A DNA stretch of 64,000 nt from Naumannella halotolerans (lineage in GTDB: Bacteria > Actinomycetota > Actinomycetes > Propionibacteriales > Propionibacteriaceae), in NCBI RefSeq assembly GCF_004364645.1, contig NZ_SOAW01000001.1:1550001-1614000 (forward strand), written 5' to 3'. Below are positions 55,973 to 64,000 of this stretch, piece after piece; the stretch's first letter is position 1, and each line of letters begins with the position of its first letter. Under the pieces are notes generated by a model that saw nothing but the letters and a program-made list of their open reading frames with translations, ran no database searches and had not been told where the DNA came from. Both the position numbers and the translations under genes were made by a program.

Positions 55973-56120
55973 CCTCGCCCGCCTCGGTGCGGCCGAAGCG
56001 CTGCACCGGCCGGAGGAGATCCCGCCGGAGTGAACACTTTCGCACACCCTGCTCGGCTCCCGGACCGACGCTGCCTGACCCGACCAGACTGCGCCGTCGG
56101 GGGCCGTCCGTACCGGCCTG

Positions 56121-56247
56121 TGGCCTCCGGCTAACCAACCCTGCGCCTCCGGCGTACCAACCCTGCGCCTCCGGCGTACCAACCCTGCGCCTCCGGCGTA
56201 CCAACCCTGTGGCCTCCGGCGTACTGCACTGCGGCCTCCAGCCGGGG
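56121..56247. repeat. 22-bp tandem repeat, about five copies
   Basis: Units start at 56121, 56143, 56165, 56187 and 56209, with a partial sixth at 56231. The three central copies are identical. The repeat lies in the 370-bp gap between the cysteine synthase and deoR genes. Abutting units exclude CRISPR. Probably a non-coding minisatellite. Confidence 0.85.
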
Positions 56248-56270
56248 CCGGACGGGGAAGGCCGTGTGCC

Positions 56271-56317
56271 CGATGATCATCGAAATGGTTGACTGTGTTC
56301 ACCCGAACGCCGAGGAT
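56271..56317 (+). promoter_or_regulatory. deoR promoter and palindrome
   Basis: CGATGATCATCG (56271-56282) is a perfect 12-bp palindrome. TTGACT (56289-56294) and GAGGAT (56312-56317) are spaced by 17 bp. A TGTTCA sequence in the spacer also occurs in the galT operator, fitting autoregulation by the DeoR protein. Confidence 0.5.
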
Positions 56318-56345
56318 GAATCCAGTTCTGCGACGAAGGAGCCTG

Positions 56346-57131
56346 ATGCTGGCCACGGAACGCCAAGCCCGAATCGTGGCCGAGGTGGAACGCAAGGGGT
56401 CGGTCCGAGTGACCGACCTGGCCTCCATGCTCGCGGTGTCGGACATGACCATCCGGCGGGATCTGGACGTACTCGCCCGGGAGAATCGTCTGGCCAAGGT
56501 GCACGGCGGTGCCACCACCCGACGCACGGCCAGCACCGACGAACCCGGATTCGCCGCCAAGGCCCGTCGCCAACAACCCGAGAAGGCAGTGATCGCGGCC
56601 CGGGCGGCATCGCTCGTGGAGCCCGGCGCCGCGATCGGCCTGTCGGCCGGTACGACCACCGCCACCCTGGCCGGTCTGCTGCTCGACGTCGACAACCTGA
56701 CCGTCGTCACCAATTCCATCCGGATCGCCGACCTCTTCCACAACAGCGGTGGCGGCCACACCGTGGTGATCACCGGTGGGGTACGTACCCCTTCCGACGC
56801 CCTGGTCGGACCGCTGGCCGTCTCGGCGTTGCAGCAGCTGCATCTGGACACCGTCTTCCTGGGTGTCCACGGCATGGATGCCGGCGCCGGTTTCACCACC
56901 CCGAACATGCTGGAGGCCGAGACCGATCGTGCCCTGGTCGCGGCTGCCCGCAAACTCGTCGTGGTGGCCGATCACACCAAGTGGCAGACGGTCGGGATCT
57001 CCACCATCACCACCCTCGACCGGGCCGATGTGCTGATCACCGACAACAAACTCGATCCCGATGCGCAGGAGTGCCTGCAGGAGCGTGTCGGTCAGCTGAT
57101 CCTGTGCGATCCAGACACCCCCGAACACTGA
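56346..57131 (+). CDS. DeoR/GlpR family sugar-phosphate-responsive regulator
   Basis: A 261-residue repressor. The N-terminal HTH is ERQARIVAEVERKGSVRVTD, then LASMLAVSDMTIRRDLDVLA with the invariant TIRRDL, then VHGGA. The C-terminal DeoR sensor domain has GLSAGTTTATLAGLL and VVVADHTKW, where sugar phosphates bind. ATG 56346 has AAGGAG 4 nt upstream. In-frame codons up to 56289 are less likely. It lies just before galT-galK and probably controls them. Confidence 0.9.
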   Translation: MLATERQARIVAEVERKGSVRVTDLASMLAVSDMTIRRDLDVLARENRLAKVHGGATTRRTASTDEPGFAAKARRQQPEKAVIAARAASLVEPGAAIGLSAGTTTATLAGLLLDVDNLTVVTNSIRIADLFHNSGGGHTVVITGGVRTPSDALVGPLAVSALQQLHLDTVFLGVHGMDAGAGFTTPNMLEAETDRALVAAARKLVVVADHTKWQTVGISTITTLDRADVLITDNKLDPDAQECLQERVGQLILCDPDTPEH

Positions 57132-57144
57132 GTTCGGCGCGATC

Positions 57145-57173
57145 TGTTCATATTTGTTCATATGCGTTAGAGT
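57145..57173 (+). promoter_or_regulatory. galT promoter with DeoR-type direct repeats
   Basis: TGTTCATATT-TGTTCATATG (57145-57164) is a 10-bp direct repeat in the style of DeoR/GlpR operators. The first TGTTCA may serve as -35, with TAGAGT (57168-57173) 17 bp later as -10. Binding there would block the galT promoter. Confidence 0.6.
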
Positions 57174-57233
57174 TGCTGTCACAACGTGTTCCCGAGACTG
57201 ACCGGCACAGCAGCCGGTGGATGAGGCCGGTCG

Positions 57234-58472
57234 ATGAGTACCACTGACGGTGCAGATGCTTCGTTGAGAACCCCGACGTCAGCCCGAAACCCCGGGGACG
57301 AGCCCGCTGCGGTACCGGCGGACCGCCGGACCGCGAGCTCGTCGGCCGGAGCCGGTGAGGGTCGCCCCGAGCTGTCGCAGTCGACCACCCGACTGGCCGA
57401 CGGCCGTACCCTGCACTACTACGGGGTCCTGCCGGAGCCGGCAGCCGACCGGCGCGAGCTGCCCGCGGTCAGCACCTCCTCGCAGATGCGCCACGACCCG
57501 ATCCTGGACGAGTGGGTGGTGATGGCCTCCCATCGGCAGAGCCGTACCTTCCTCCCGCCGACCGACCAGTGCCCGTTGTGCCCCTCGACTCCCCAGCGGC
57601 AGACCGAGATCCCGGCCAGCAGCTACGACGTGGCGGTCTTCGAGAACCGCTTCCCCAGTCTGTCCACCGGCGCCGTCGCCCCGCCCGCCGACCCCAGGCT
57701 CGTGGCACCGTTCGAACCCGCGCGGGCAGGCTCGGGCCGCTGCGAGGTGGTGTGCATCACCAGTGATCATCAGGCCTCGTTCGCCGATCTCAGCCCCGAA
57801 CATGCCCGGCTGGTGATCGACGTGTGGGCCGAACGTACCGCCGCCATCGGGGCGATCCCGGAGGTGGAGCAGGTGTTCTGCTTCGAGAACCGCGGCGTCG
57901 AGATCGGCGTCACCCTGGGACATCCGCACGGGCAGATCTACGGCTACCCCTTCCTCACCCCGCGTTCCTCGCAGATGCTCGCCTCGGCGCGCCGCTACCG
58001 CGCCGAACATGATCGGGACCTGTTCGACGACGTGGTCGCCGCCGAGCGCGCCGACGAGTCGCGGACGGTGCTCGAATCCGAGCACTGGTACGCCTTCGTA
58101 CCCCGGGCCGCCCGCTGGCCGGTGGAGGTCCACCTGTACCCGAAGCAGCGGCATCTCGACCTGCCGGAGCTGAGCGATGCCGAGCGTGATGACCTGGCGG
58201 TGGTCTACCTGGAGCTGTTGCAACGACTCGATCGGCTCTACGACGCGCCGCTGCCCTACATCGCCGCCTGGCATCAGGCGCCGGTACGGATCGAGCGCGA
58301 TCTCGCCTCCCTGCACCTGGAGTTGTTCTCCATCCGTCGCTCCGCCGACAAGCTGAAGTACCTCGCCGGCTCGGAGTCGGGGATGGGTGCCTTCATCACC
58401 GATGTCCTGCCCGAAGCCGTCGCCGAACGTCTGCGCAGCCTGGCCACACCGGCCGGAGTCGATCATGGCTGA
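57234..58472 (+). CDS. galT: Galactose-1-phosphate uridylyltransferase
   Basis: A 412-residue enzyme exchanging UMP between UDP-glucose and galactose-1-phosphate in the Leloir pathway. The nucleophile histidine lies in [16 protein letters not shown] (HPHGQ). Zinc ligands include CPLC, and FENRFPSLS and [10 protein letters not shown] are conserved. About 50 N-terminal residues are polar, low-complexity and not part of the family, so a later start is possible. It overlaps galK by 8 bp. Confidence 0.93.
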   Translation: MSTTDGADASLRTPTSARNPGDEPAAVPADRRTASSSAGAGEGRPELSQSTTRLADGRTLHYYGVLPEPAADRRELPAVSTSSQMRHDPILDEWVVMASHRQSRTFLPPTDQCPLCPSTPQRQTEIPASSYDVAVFENRFPSLSTGAVAPPADPRLVAPFEPARAGSGRCEVVCITSDHQASFADLSPEHARLVIDVWAERTAAIGAIPEVEQVFCFENRGVEIGVTLGHPHGQIYGYPFLTPRSSQMLASARRYRAEHDRDLFDDVVAAERADESRTVLESEHWYAFVPRAARWPVEVHLYPKQRHLDLPELSDAERDDLAVVYLELLQRLDRLYDAPLPYIAAWHQAPVRIERDLASLHLELFSIRRSADKLKYLAGSESGMGAFITDVLPEAVAERLRSLATPAGVDHG

Positions 58473-59616
58473 ACCGACGTTCGGGACCGGTCCGTCCACC
58501 GGTGGTTCGTGGTCGGCACCGGGCAGGGTGAACCTGATCGGCGAGCACACCGACTACAACAACGGCCTGGCACTGCCGATCGCGATCGGCCAGCGGACCA
58601 CGGTCGAGGCCGTCCCCGCCGACGACGGTGTGTACCGGGTCAGCAGCGCAGGTCACGGTCAGGAGGTGCTCTTCGGTCCGCAGACCCAACCCGGGGAGGT
58701 GACCGGGTGGGCCGCCTATGTCGCCGGTACGGTCTGGGCCCTCGGGGAACTCGGCGTGCCCCTGGTGCCCGGCAGCTTCACCATCAGCTCCGAGGTACCC
58801 ACCGGAGCCGGGTTGTCCTCGTCTGCCGCATTGGAATGTGCCGTCGCCTGCGGCGTCCTCGGCCTGGCCGGACGGGGACTGGACCGACACTCGCTCGCCA
58901 CGGCCACCCAGCGGGCCGAGAACGTCTACGTCGGAGCACCGACCGGAGGGATGGACCAACTCGCCAGCGCCTTCGGCCGTGCCGGATCGGCACTGCTGGT
59001 CGATGTCGGCGCGGACAGCCTGGAACAGGTCCCCTTCGAACTGACCGAGTCCGGACTGGAACTGCTGGTGATCGACACCGGTTCCAGCCACAGTCACGCC
59101 GATGGCGAGTACGGCGCTCGCCGTCGCAGTTGCGAACAGGCCGCCGCAGCGCTCGGCGTGGCCAGCCTGCGAGATGTCCAGGACGCTCCCCTGGCCGAGA
59201 CCCTGGCGTCCCTGGCCGGCCTCGATGACGGCACCATCGCCCGCCGGGTGCGCCATGTGATCACCGAGAACGCGCGCGTCGAACGTACCGTCGCCCTGCT
59301 GCGCGAGAAGCGGATCACCGAGATCGGCCCGCTGCTGCTGGCCAGCCACGAGTCCCTGCGCGACGACTACGAGGTGACCGTCCCGGTCCTCGATCTGGCC
59401 GTCGACGCGGCGATGGCCTCGGGTGCCCTCGGCGCCCGGATGACCGGTGGCGGCTTCGGTGGCTCGGTGATCGCCCTGGTCGATGCCGGATTGTCGGAGT
59501 CGGTCGCCGAGGGTGTCAGCGCGGCATTCGTCGACGCCGGTCACGCTGCGCCCACGACCCGGTCGGTGGTGCCCGCCGACGGAGCCGGCCCACTGCTTCC
59601 CGACACCACCCCGTAG
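58465..59616 (+). CDS. galK: Galactokinase
   Basis: A 383-residue GHMP kinase phosphorylating galactose. The N-terminal signature is APGRVNLIGEHTDYNNGLAL, the ATP loop PTGAGLSSSAALE and motif 3 GARMTGGGFGGSVIAL. ATG 58465 overlaps the galT stop by 8 bp and aligns with family starts. It completes galT-galK with an epimerase gene downstream. Confidence 0.95.
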   Translation: MAEPTFGTGPSTGGSWSAPGRVNLIGEHTDYNNGLALPIAIGQRTTVEAVPADDGVYRVSSAGHGQEVLFGPQTQPGEVTGWAAYVAGTVWALGELGVPLVPGSFTISSEVPTGAGLSSSAALECAVACGVLGLAGRGLDRHSLATATQRAENVYVGAPTGGMDQLASAFGRAGSALLVDVGADSLEQVPFELTESGLELLVIDTGSSHSHADGEYGARRRSCEQAAAALGVASLRDVQDAPLAETLASLAGLDDGTIARRVRHVITENARVERTVALLREKRITEIGPLLLASHESLRDDYEVTVPVLDLAVDAAMASGALGARMTGGGFGGSVIALVDAGLSESVAEGVSAAFVDAGHAAPTTRSVVPADGAGPLLPDTTP

Positions 59617-59702
59617 GCGACACCCTGCGGTTCCGAGGCCTTGCGGACCGGCACCGGCCCGTAGGGCGACACCGGGTGGACCGACACCGGGTGGGACCGA
59701 CA

Positions 59703-59714
59703 CCACTTCGGTGG
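59703..59714. terminator. UUCG hairpin after galK
   Basis: CCAC-TTCG-GTGG is a short stem with an especially stable UUCG loop, about 90 bp after galK, in a gap that also has repeats of CGACACCGGGTGG. A terminator or mRNA-stabilising hairpin is possible. Confidence 0.35.
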
Positions 59715-59807
59715 CCGCAGGGCCCTAGGGTGACGGCACCACCCGGTGCAGGAACCGGACCCGGGCAGGATCCGCGTCCCGACGACGAAACGAGAGTGAT
59801 CAGATCC

Positions 59808-60737
59808 ATGACCACTACCGATCCGGTGATCCCCACCGGCCCGATCCACCACTTGACCGGACACGGGTACGAGGCCGAGGTGGTCGCGGTCGGAGCCGGT
59901 CTGCGAGCCCTGCGCCACCTTGATCGGGAACTGCTGGTCTCCTGGCCGAGGGAGGTCGCCCGGCCCATGGGGCGCGGCGCGGTGCTCGCTCCCTGGCCGA
60001 ACCGGATCGCCGACGGCAGGTACCGCTGGAACGACGCCGATCACCAGCTGGCGCTGACCGAACCGGACCGGGCCAATGCGATCCACGGCCTGATCCAGTG
60101 GGTACGTTTCGAGGTCGCCGAGGAGTCCGCGGACCTGCTGCGTTTCTCCACCCAGGTGGTGCCCCAGCCGGGATATCCATGGCCGCTCGAGCTGACCGTC
60201 GAGTACCGGTTGACCGAGTCGGGTCTGACCTGGTCGGTGATCGCCGGCAATCCCGGTGATCAGGTCGTCCCCTTCGGTGTCGCCCCGCACCCGTACCTGG
60301 TGGCGCCGGGGTCGTTGGACGACTGGACGGTCAGCGTTCCGGCCGACACCGTGCTGGAGGTGACCGAGGACCGTCTGCTCCCGGTGGGGACTCGGCCGGT
60401 GGAGGGCACCGAACTCGATCTTCGGCGACCGACCGTGCTCGGCGATCGCCGGATCGACCACGCCTACACCGATCTGATCAGTACCGACGAGTTCGCCTCC
60501 GTCTCCGTGCAGGATGCCGACGGGATCGGCGCACGGATGCGCTGGTCGACTGCGCAGTGTCCCTGGGTGCAGATCCACACCGCCGATCGACCGGAGCCGG
60601 AGAACGACCGGGTGGGACTGGCCGTCGAGCCGATGACCTGTCCGCCCGATGCCTTCGGTACCGGCACCGACGTGATCGCCCTGCAACCAGGCGCCCAGCA
60701 TCGGGTGGACTGGGAGCTGTCGGCAATCGGTGGGTGA
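59808..60737 (+). CDS. Aldose 1-epimerase family protein
   Basis: A 309-residue beta-sandwich mutarotase-like enzyme interconverting alpha and beta anomers of galactose/glucose. It has VLAPWPNRIADGRYRW, AIHGLIQWVRFEV with the substrate His, VAPHPYLVAPGS with the catalytic His and GLAVEPMTCPPDAFGTG with the catalytic Glu. ATG 59808 is the first codon with family-like sequence. Its place after galK suggests galactose mutarotase. Confidence 0.9.
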   Translation: MTTTDPVIPTGPIHHLTGHGYEAEVVAVGAGLRALRHLDRELLVSWPREVARPMGRGAVLAPWPNRIADGRYRWNDADHQLALTEPDRANAIHGLIQWVRFEVAEESADLLRFSTQVVPQPGYPWPLELTVEYRLTESGLTWSVIAGNPGDQVVPFGVAPHPYLVAPGSLDDWTVSVPADTVLEVTEDRLLPVGTRPVEGTELDLRRPTVLGDRRIDHAYTDLISTDEFASVSVQDADGIGARMRWSTAQCPWVQIHTADRPEPENDRVGLAVEPMTCPPDAFGTGTDVIALQPGAQHRVDWELSAIGG

Positions 60738-60779
60738 CCCGGCGACCTCACCGGAAGGCGACCTCACCGGAACGCGACC

Positions 60780-63700
60780 TCACTGGAAGTCCCGGGATCG
60801 GGTTGCGGCCCGCAGCACCAACTCGACCAACTGGTCGGCATAGAGGTTGGTCACCCCGTGCTCCGAACGTTCCAGGATGCCGCGGATGATCATGGCCGAA
60901 GCGGTCCGGGCGACCTTGCGGTGTTTGCGCCAACAGCCCTGGGTGACGATCACGTTCAGCAATCCGGTCTCGTCCTCGATGTTCAAGAAGGTGATCCCGC
61001 CGGCGGTCATCGGGCGTTGCCGATGGGTCACCACCCCGGCGACCAGCACCCGCCGCCCCGGTTCCACCTCAGACATCGCCTCGATCGGCAGCACCCCGGC
61101 TGCAGCCACCTCCGCGCGGTAGTGCCGCATCGGATGATCAGCCGGGCTGATACCGGTCGCCCGCAGGTCGTGGCCCAACAGCTCCAGCGGAGTCGGTTCG
61201 GGCAGCAGCGGCGGCTGGCTCGGCAGGTCCACCTCCAACTGCCCCGGCCCGGTCCCTGCCACCAATCCCGACTGCCACAGGGCCTGCCGCCGAGAACCCG
61301 CCACCGAATCGAAGGCCCCGGCCAACGACAATGCCTCCAACTGTGCGGCATCCAGCCCCACCCGCCGGGCCAGCTCGGCGATGCTGACGAAGGCACCACC
61401 GGCCTCTCGTTCGGCGACGATCCGTTCGGCCAGATCGGTGCCGATCAGGTTGATCTCGGCCAGCCCCAGGCGTACCGCCAGACCATGATCACGTCGGTGC
61501 CGGTCGGTACGGTCCGGAGCATCGGGATCGAACTGCCCGACCTCGGCCTGGGTGTGATCACGCAGGCAGTCCGCCATTCCCCCACCGATCGCCTCCCCCC
61601 CGATCGGCTCCAACCCGGCCTGGGCACCGGAGACCGCCAGATCCGGGCCGAGCACCCGTACCCCGTGCCGGCGGGCATCCCCGGTCAGGGTCGCCGGGGA
61701 GTAGAAACCCATCGGCTGGGACCGCAGCAGACCGGCCAGGAAGGCCGCCGGGTAGTGCAGTTTCAGCCAGGAGCTGGCATAGACCAGGACCGCGAAACTG
61801 AGTGAGTGGGACTCGGCGAAACCGAAGTTCGCGAAGGCCTCGATCTGGGTGTAGATCGAATCGGCCAGTTCACCGGTGATGCCATTGGCCGCCATGCCCT
61901 CGAAGAGTTTCGCCCGCAACTCGTCGATCCGCTCCACACCGCGTTTCGACCCCATCGCCCGCCGCAGCAGATCGGCGTCGGCCATCGAGCAACCGCCGAC
62001 GGTGGTCGCCATCTGGATCAACTGCTCCTGGAACAACGGGATCCCCAGGGTCCGTTCCAGTACCGGTTCCAGCAGTGGATGGGCATAGGTGACCGGGTCC
62101 TGACCGGTCCGACGCCGGATGTAGGGGTGCACCGCACCGCCCTGGATCGGGCCGGGCCGGATCAGTGCGATCTCGATCGCCAGATCGTAGAAGCTGCGCG
62201 GCCGCAACCGAGGCAGGGTCCCCAGCTGCGCCCGGGACTCGACCTGGAAGATGCCGATCGCATCGGCCCGGCACAACATGTCGTAGACCCCGGGTTCGTT
62301 GCGTGGCAAGGTCTCGATCCGCCACCGCTCGTCGAGGTGTGCTGCCACCAGGTCGAAGGTGTGCTGCAGTGCGGCCAGCATCCCCAGGCCGAGCAGGTCG
62401 AACTTCACCAGCCCCATCCAGGCGCAGTCGTCCTTGTCCCACTGCAACACCGTCCGGTTCTCCATCCGCGCCGGTTCGACCGGACAGACCTCCGAGACCG
62501 GCCGATCGGTCAACACCATGCCGCCGGAGTGGATACCGAGATGGCGGGGGAACTTCAACAACTGCTGGGCCAGCTCGACCACCGGTGGGGGAATGTCGTG
62601 GTCGGTGCTGGCGAAATCCGATCCCCAGCGTTCGATCTGCTTGGACCAGGCATCCTGTTGTCCGGTGCTGTATCCGAGCGCCTTGGCCATGTCCCGGATG
62701 GCGTTCTTCGGCCGGTAGGTGATCACATTGCTCACCTGGGCGGCATTGCGCCGACCGTAACGGCGGTAGACGTACTGGATCACCTCCTCACGCCGGCGGG
62801 AGTCGAAGTCGACATCGATGTCGGGCTCCTCCTCCCGCAGGGCGGAGAGGAAACGCTCGAACGGCAGCCGGTAGAAGACCGAGTCGATGACGGTGATCCC
62901 GAGTACGTAACAGACCGCCGAGGCTGCCGCCGATCCCCTTCCCTGACAGAGGATCCCGCGTTCGCGGGCGAAGCTGACCAGATCATGGACGATCAGGAAG
63001 TAGCCGGCGAAACCCTTGTCGGAGATCACCGCCAACTCCTCGGCGATCCGCCTGCTCGCCTCATGATCAGGATTGCCCACCGCCTCGGGATAGACCTGTG
63101 GCATCCGCTGCTCCACCAGCTCCCGCAGCCAGCTCATCGGGCTGTGACCCTCCGGCACCTCGGTGTCGGGCAGGTGGGGGCGGGCCGTCCGCAGCACGAA
63201 CTCGAGGTCGTCGGCGATCTCCACCGTCCGTTCGGTCGCCCCCGGATAGCGGGAGAACCGGTGGGCCATCTCCGCACCGCTGCGCAGATGGGCACCCGGT
63301 GGCAGCCAGCCGTCCAGTTCGGCCAGCGAGGAGCGGGCCCGGACCGCTGCCAGCGCACTGGCCAGCCGATGGCTCTGCGGGGTGGCGTGATGGGCCGCAC
63401 TGGTGGCCACCACCGGCAACCGGTGCCGCTCGGCCAGCCGGGCGAGTTGATCATTGTGGGTGCTGTCGGTCGGCAACCCCAGATCGGTCAGTTCGACCAG
63501 CACATTGTGCTTCCCGAAGAGGTCGACCAGCTCACCGATCTCGCGGTACGCCGCACGCTCCCCCGACTCGACCAACGCCCGCCGTACCCGCCCCTTGCGG
63601 CAACCGGTCAGCACCATCCACTGCTCACCCGAACGCTGCGCCAGATCCTGCAGATCATGCACCGGCCGCCCCTTCTCCGCCCCCTCGCGCAGGTATCCCT

Positions 63701-64000
63701 CGGTGAGGGCCAGGGACAACCGCCGGTACCCCTCCTGCCGGCGGGCCAGCAGCAACAGATGATCATCCTCCGGGTCGGGCATACCGGTCCGTCCCTGCCG
63801 GCCGATCGACAGTTCGGCACCGAAGACCGTCCGCAGGTCACCGTAGGCCTGGGCGGCCTCGGCCATCCGGACCGCACCGTAGAGACCGTCGTGGTCGGTC
63901 AGCGCCAGCGCATGCAGTCCGAGTCGATGGGCCTCGGTCGCCATCTCCTCCGGCATCGAGGCGCCGTCGAGAAAGCTGTAGGCGGAATGGGCGTGCAACT
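60780..64000 (-). CDS. dnaE2: Error-prone DNA polymerase (DnaE2/ImuC), N-terminus outside the window
   Basis: A C-family polymerase for translesion synthesis, working with ImuA/ImuB-like partners in SOS mutagenesis. The frame is open to the window edge, so the start lies beyond 64000. The PHP domain begins HAHSAYSFLDGAS. The palm holds PDIDVDFDSRRREEVIQYVY, and IRPGPIQGGAVHPYIRRR and FGFAESHSLSFAVLVYAS are conserved. The OB fold near the end is VLVAGVVTHRQRPMTAGGIT. No tau-binding tail or intein is seen, as expected for DnaE2. At least 1073 residues are present. Confidence 0.94.
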   Translation of the reverse strand, partial: LHAHSAYSFLDGASMPEEMATEAHRLGLHALALTDHDGLYGAVRMAEAAQAYGDLRTVFGAELSIGRQGRTGMPDPEDDHLLLLARRQEGYRRLSLALTEGYLREGAEKGRPVHDLQDLAQRSGEQWMVLTGCRKGRVRRALVESGERAAYREIGELVDLFGKHNVLVELTDLGLPTDSTHNDQLARLAERHRLPVVATSAAHHATPQSHRLASALAAVRARSSLAELDGWLPPGAHLRSGAEMAHRFSRYPGATERTVEIADDLEFVLRTARPHLPDTEVPEGHSPMSWLRELVEQRMPQVYPEAVGNPDHEASRRIAEELAVISDKGFAGYFLIVHDLVSFARERGILCQGRGSAAASAVCYVLGITVIDSVFYRLPFERFLSALREEEPDIDVDFDSRRREEVIQYVYRRYGRRNAAQVSNVITYRPKNAIRDMAKALGYSTGQQDAWSKQIERWGSDFASTDHDIPPPVVELAQQLLKFPRHLGIHSGGMVLTDRPVSEVCPVEPARMENRTVLQWDKDDCAWMGLVKFDLLGLGMLAALQHTFDLVAAHLDERWRIETLPRNEPGVYDMLCRADAIGIFQVESRAQLGTLPRLRPRSFYDLAIEIALIRPGPIQGGAVHPYIRRRTGQDPVTYAHPLLEPVLERTLGIPLFQEQLIQMATTVGGCSMADADLLRRAMGSKRGVERIDELRAKLFEGMAANGITGELADSIYTQIEAFANFGFAESHSLSFAVLVYASSWLKLHYPAAFLAGLLRSQPMGFYSPATLTGDARRHGVRVLGPDLAVSGAQAGLEPIGGEAIGGGMADCLRDHTQAEVGQFDPDAPDRTDRHRRDHGLAVRLGLAEINLIGTDLAERIVAEREAGGAFVSIAELARRVGLDAAQLEALSLAGAFDSVAGSRRQALWQSGLVAGTGPGQLEVDLPSQPPLLPEPTPLELLGHDLRATGISPADHPMRHYRAEVAAAGVLPIEAMSEVEPGRRVLVAGVVTHRQRPMTAGGITFLNIEDETGLLNVIVTQGCWRKHRKVARTASAMIIRGILERSEHGVTNLYADQLVELVLRAATRSRDFQ

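Overview
This 64 kb window looks like chromosome of a high-GC actinobacterium. Propionibacteriaceae or a close relative is my inference from gene content and order: a PucR-type regulator next to fabD-acpP-fabF, DUF3145, SdhCAB, OtsA/OtsB, an FO-synthase-like protein, dnaG beside a small sigma factor, dgt, and dnaE2. Most genes show strong GC bias at third codon positions. Many open with GTG or TTG. Several have no ribosome binding site, with a TANNNT hexamer 6-7 nt before the start codon, which suggests leaderless transcripts.

Layout. 1-4.7 kb: type II fatty acid synthesis (regulator, DUF4352 membrane protein, fabD with an unusual C-terminal domain, acpP, fabF) and DUF3145. 4.8-10.8 kb: a YggS protein, a MoxR/DUF58/VWA/VWA operon and a divergent membrane protein. 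10.8-13.2 kb: HAD phosphatase, GT87-like mannosyltransferase, tRNA(CAT) and a 51-residue membrane peptide. 13.3-18.5 kb: dicarboxylate transporter and sdhCAB behind a palindromic operator. 18.5-22.2 kb: divergent trehalose genes otsB/otsA and an M20 peptidase. 22.2-25.9 kb: a small, lower-GC island bounded by a 40-bp direct repeat of the 3' half of tRNA-Asn. It carries a frameshifted AIPR-type (abortive infection) gene and decayed sequence, with no recognisable integrase. 25.9-38.8 kb: housekeeping genes (sigma factor, dnaG, dgt, dusB, glyS), a DCC1 thioredoxin-like protein, a secreted EEP-family protein, a DMT exporter and its TetR regulator.

38.9-43.1 kb: a FbiC-like protein translationally coupled to a Baeyer-Villiger-type flavin monooxygenase, with an ABM monooxygenase convergent. 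The CofG half of the FbiC-like protein keeps its radical-SAM cysteines. The CofH half has lost all three. This is the most unusual protein in the window. 43.1-44.35 kb: 1.3 kb of non-coding repeats with three palindromic MITE-like elements. 44.37-47.4 kb: znuACB and zur, with a Zur-box-like palindrome at the start of znuA. 47.6-48.4 kb: recO. 48.6-52.6 kb: a ChvE/GguA/GguB-type sugar ABC transporter. 52.7-56 kb: DinB protein, uppS, membrane protein, cysteine synthase. 56.3-60.7 kb: DeoR regulator, galT, galK and aldose 1-epimerase, which with the sugar transporter suggest galactose-type sugar use. 60.8-64 kb: dnaE2, running off the window.

All calls come from reading the sequence and translations. 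No database search was run.
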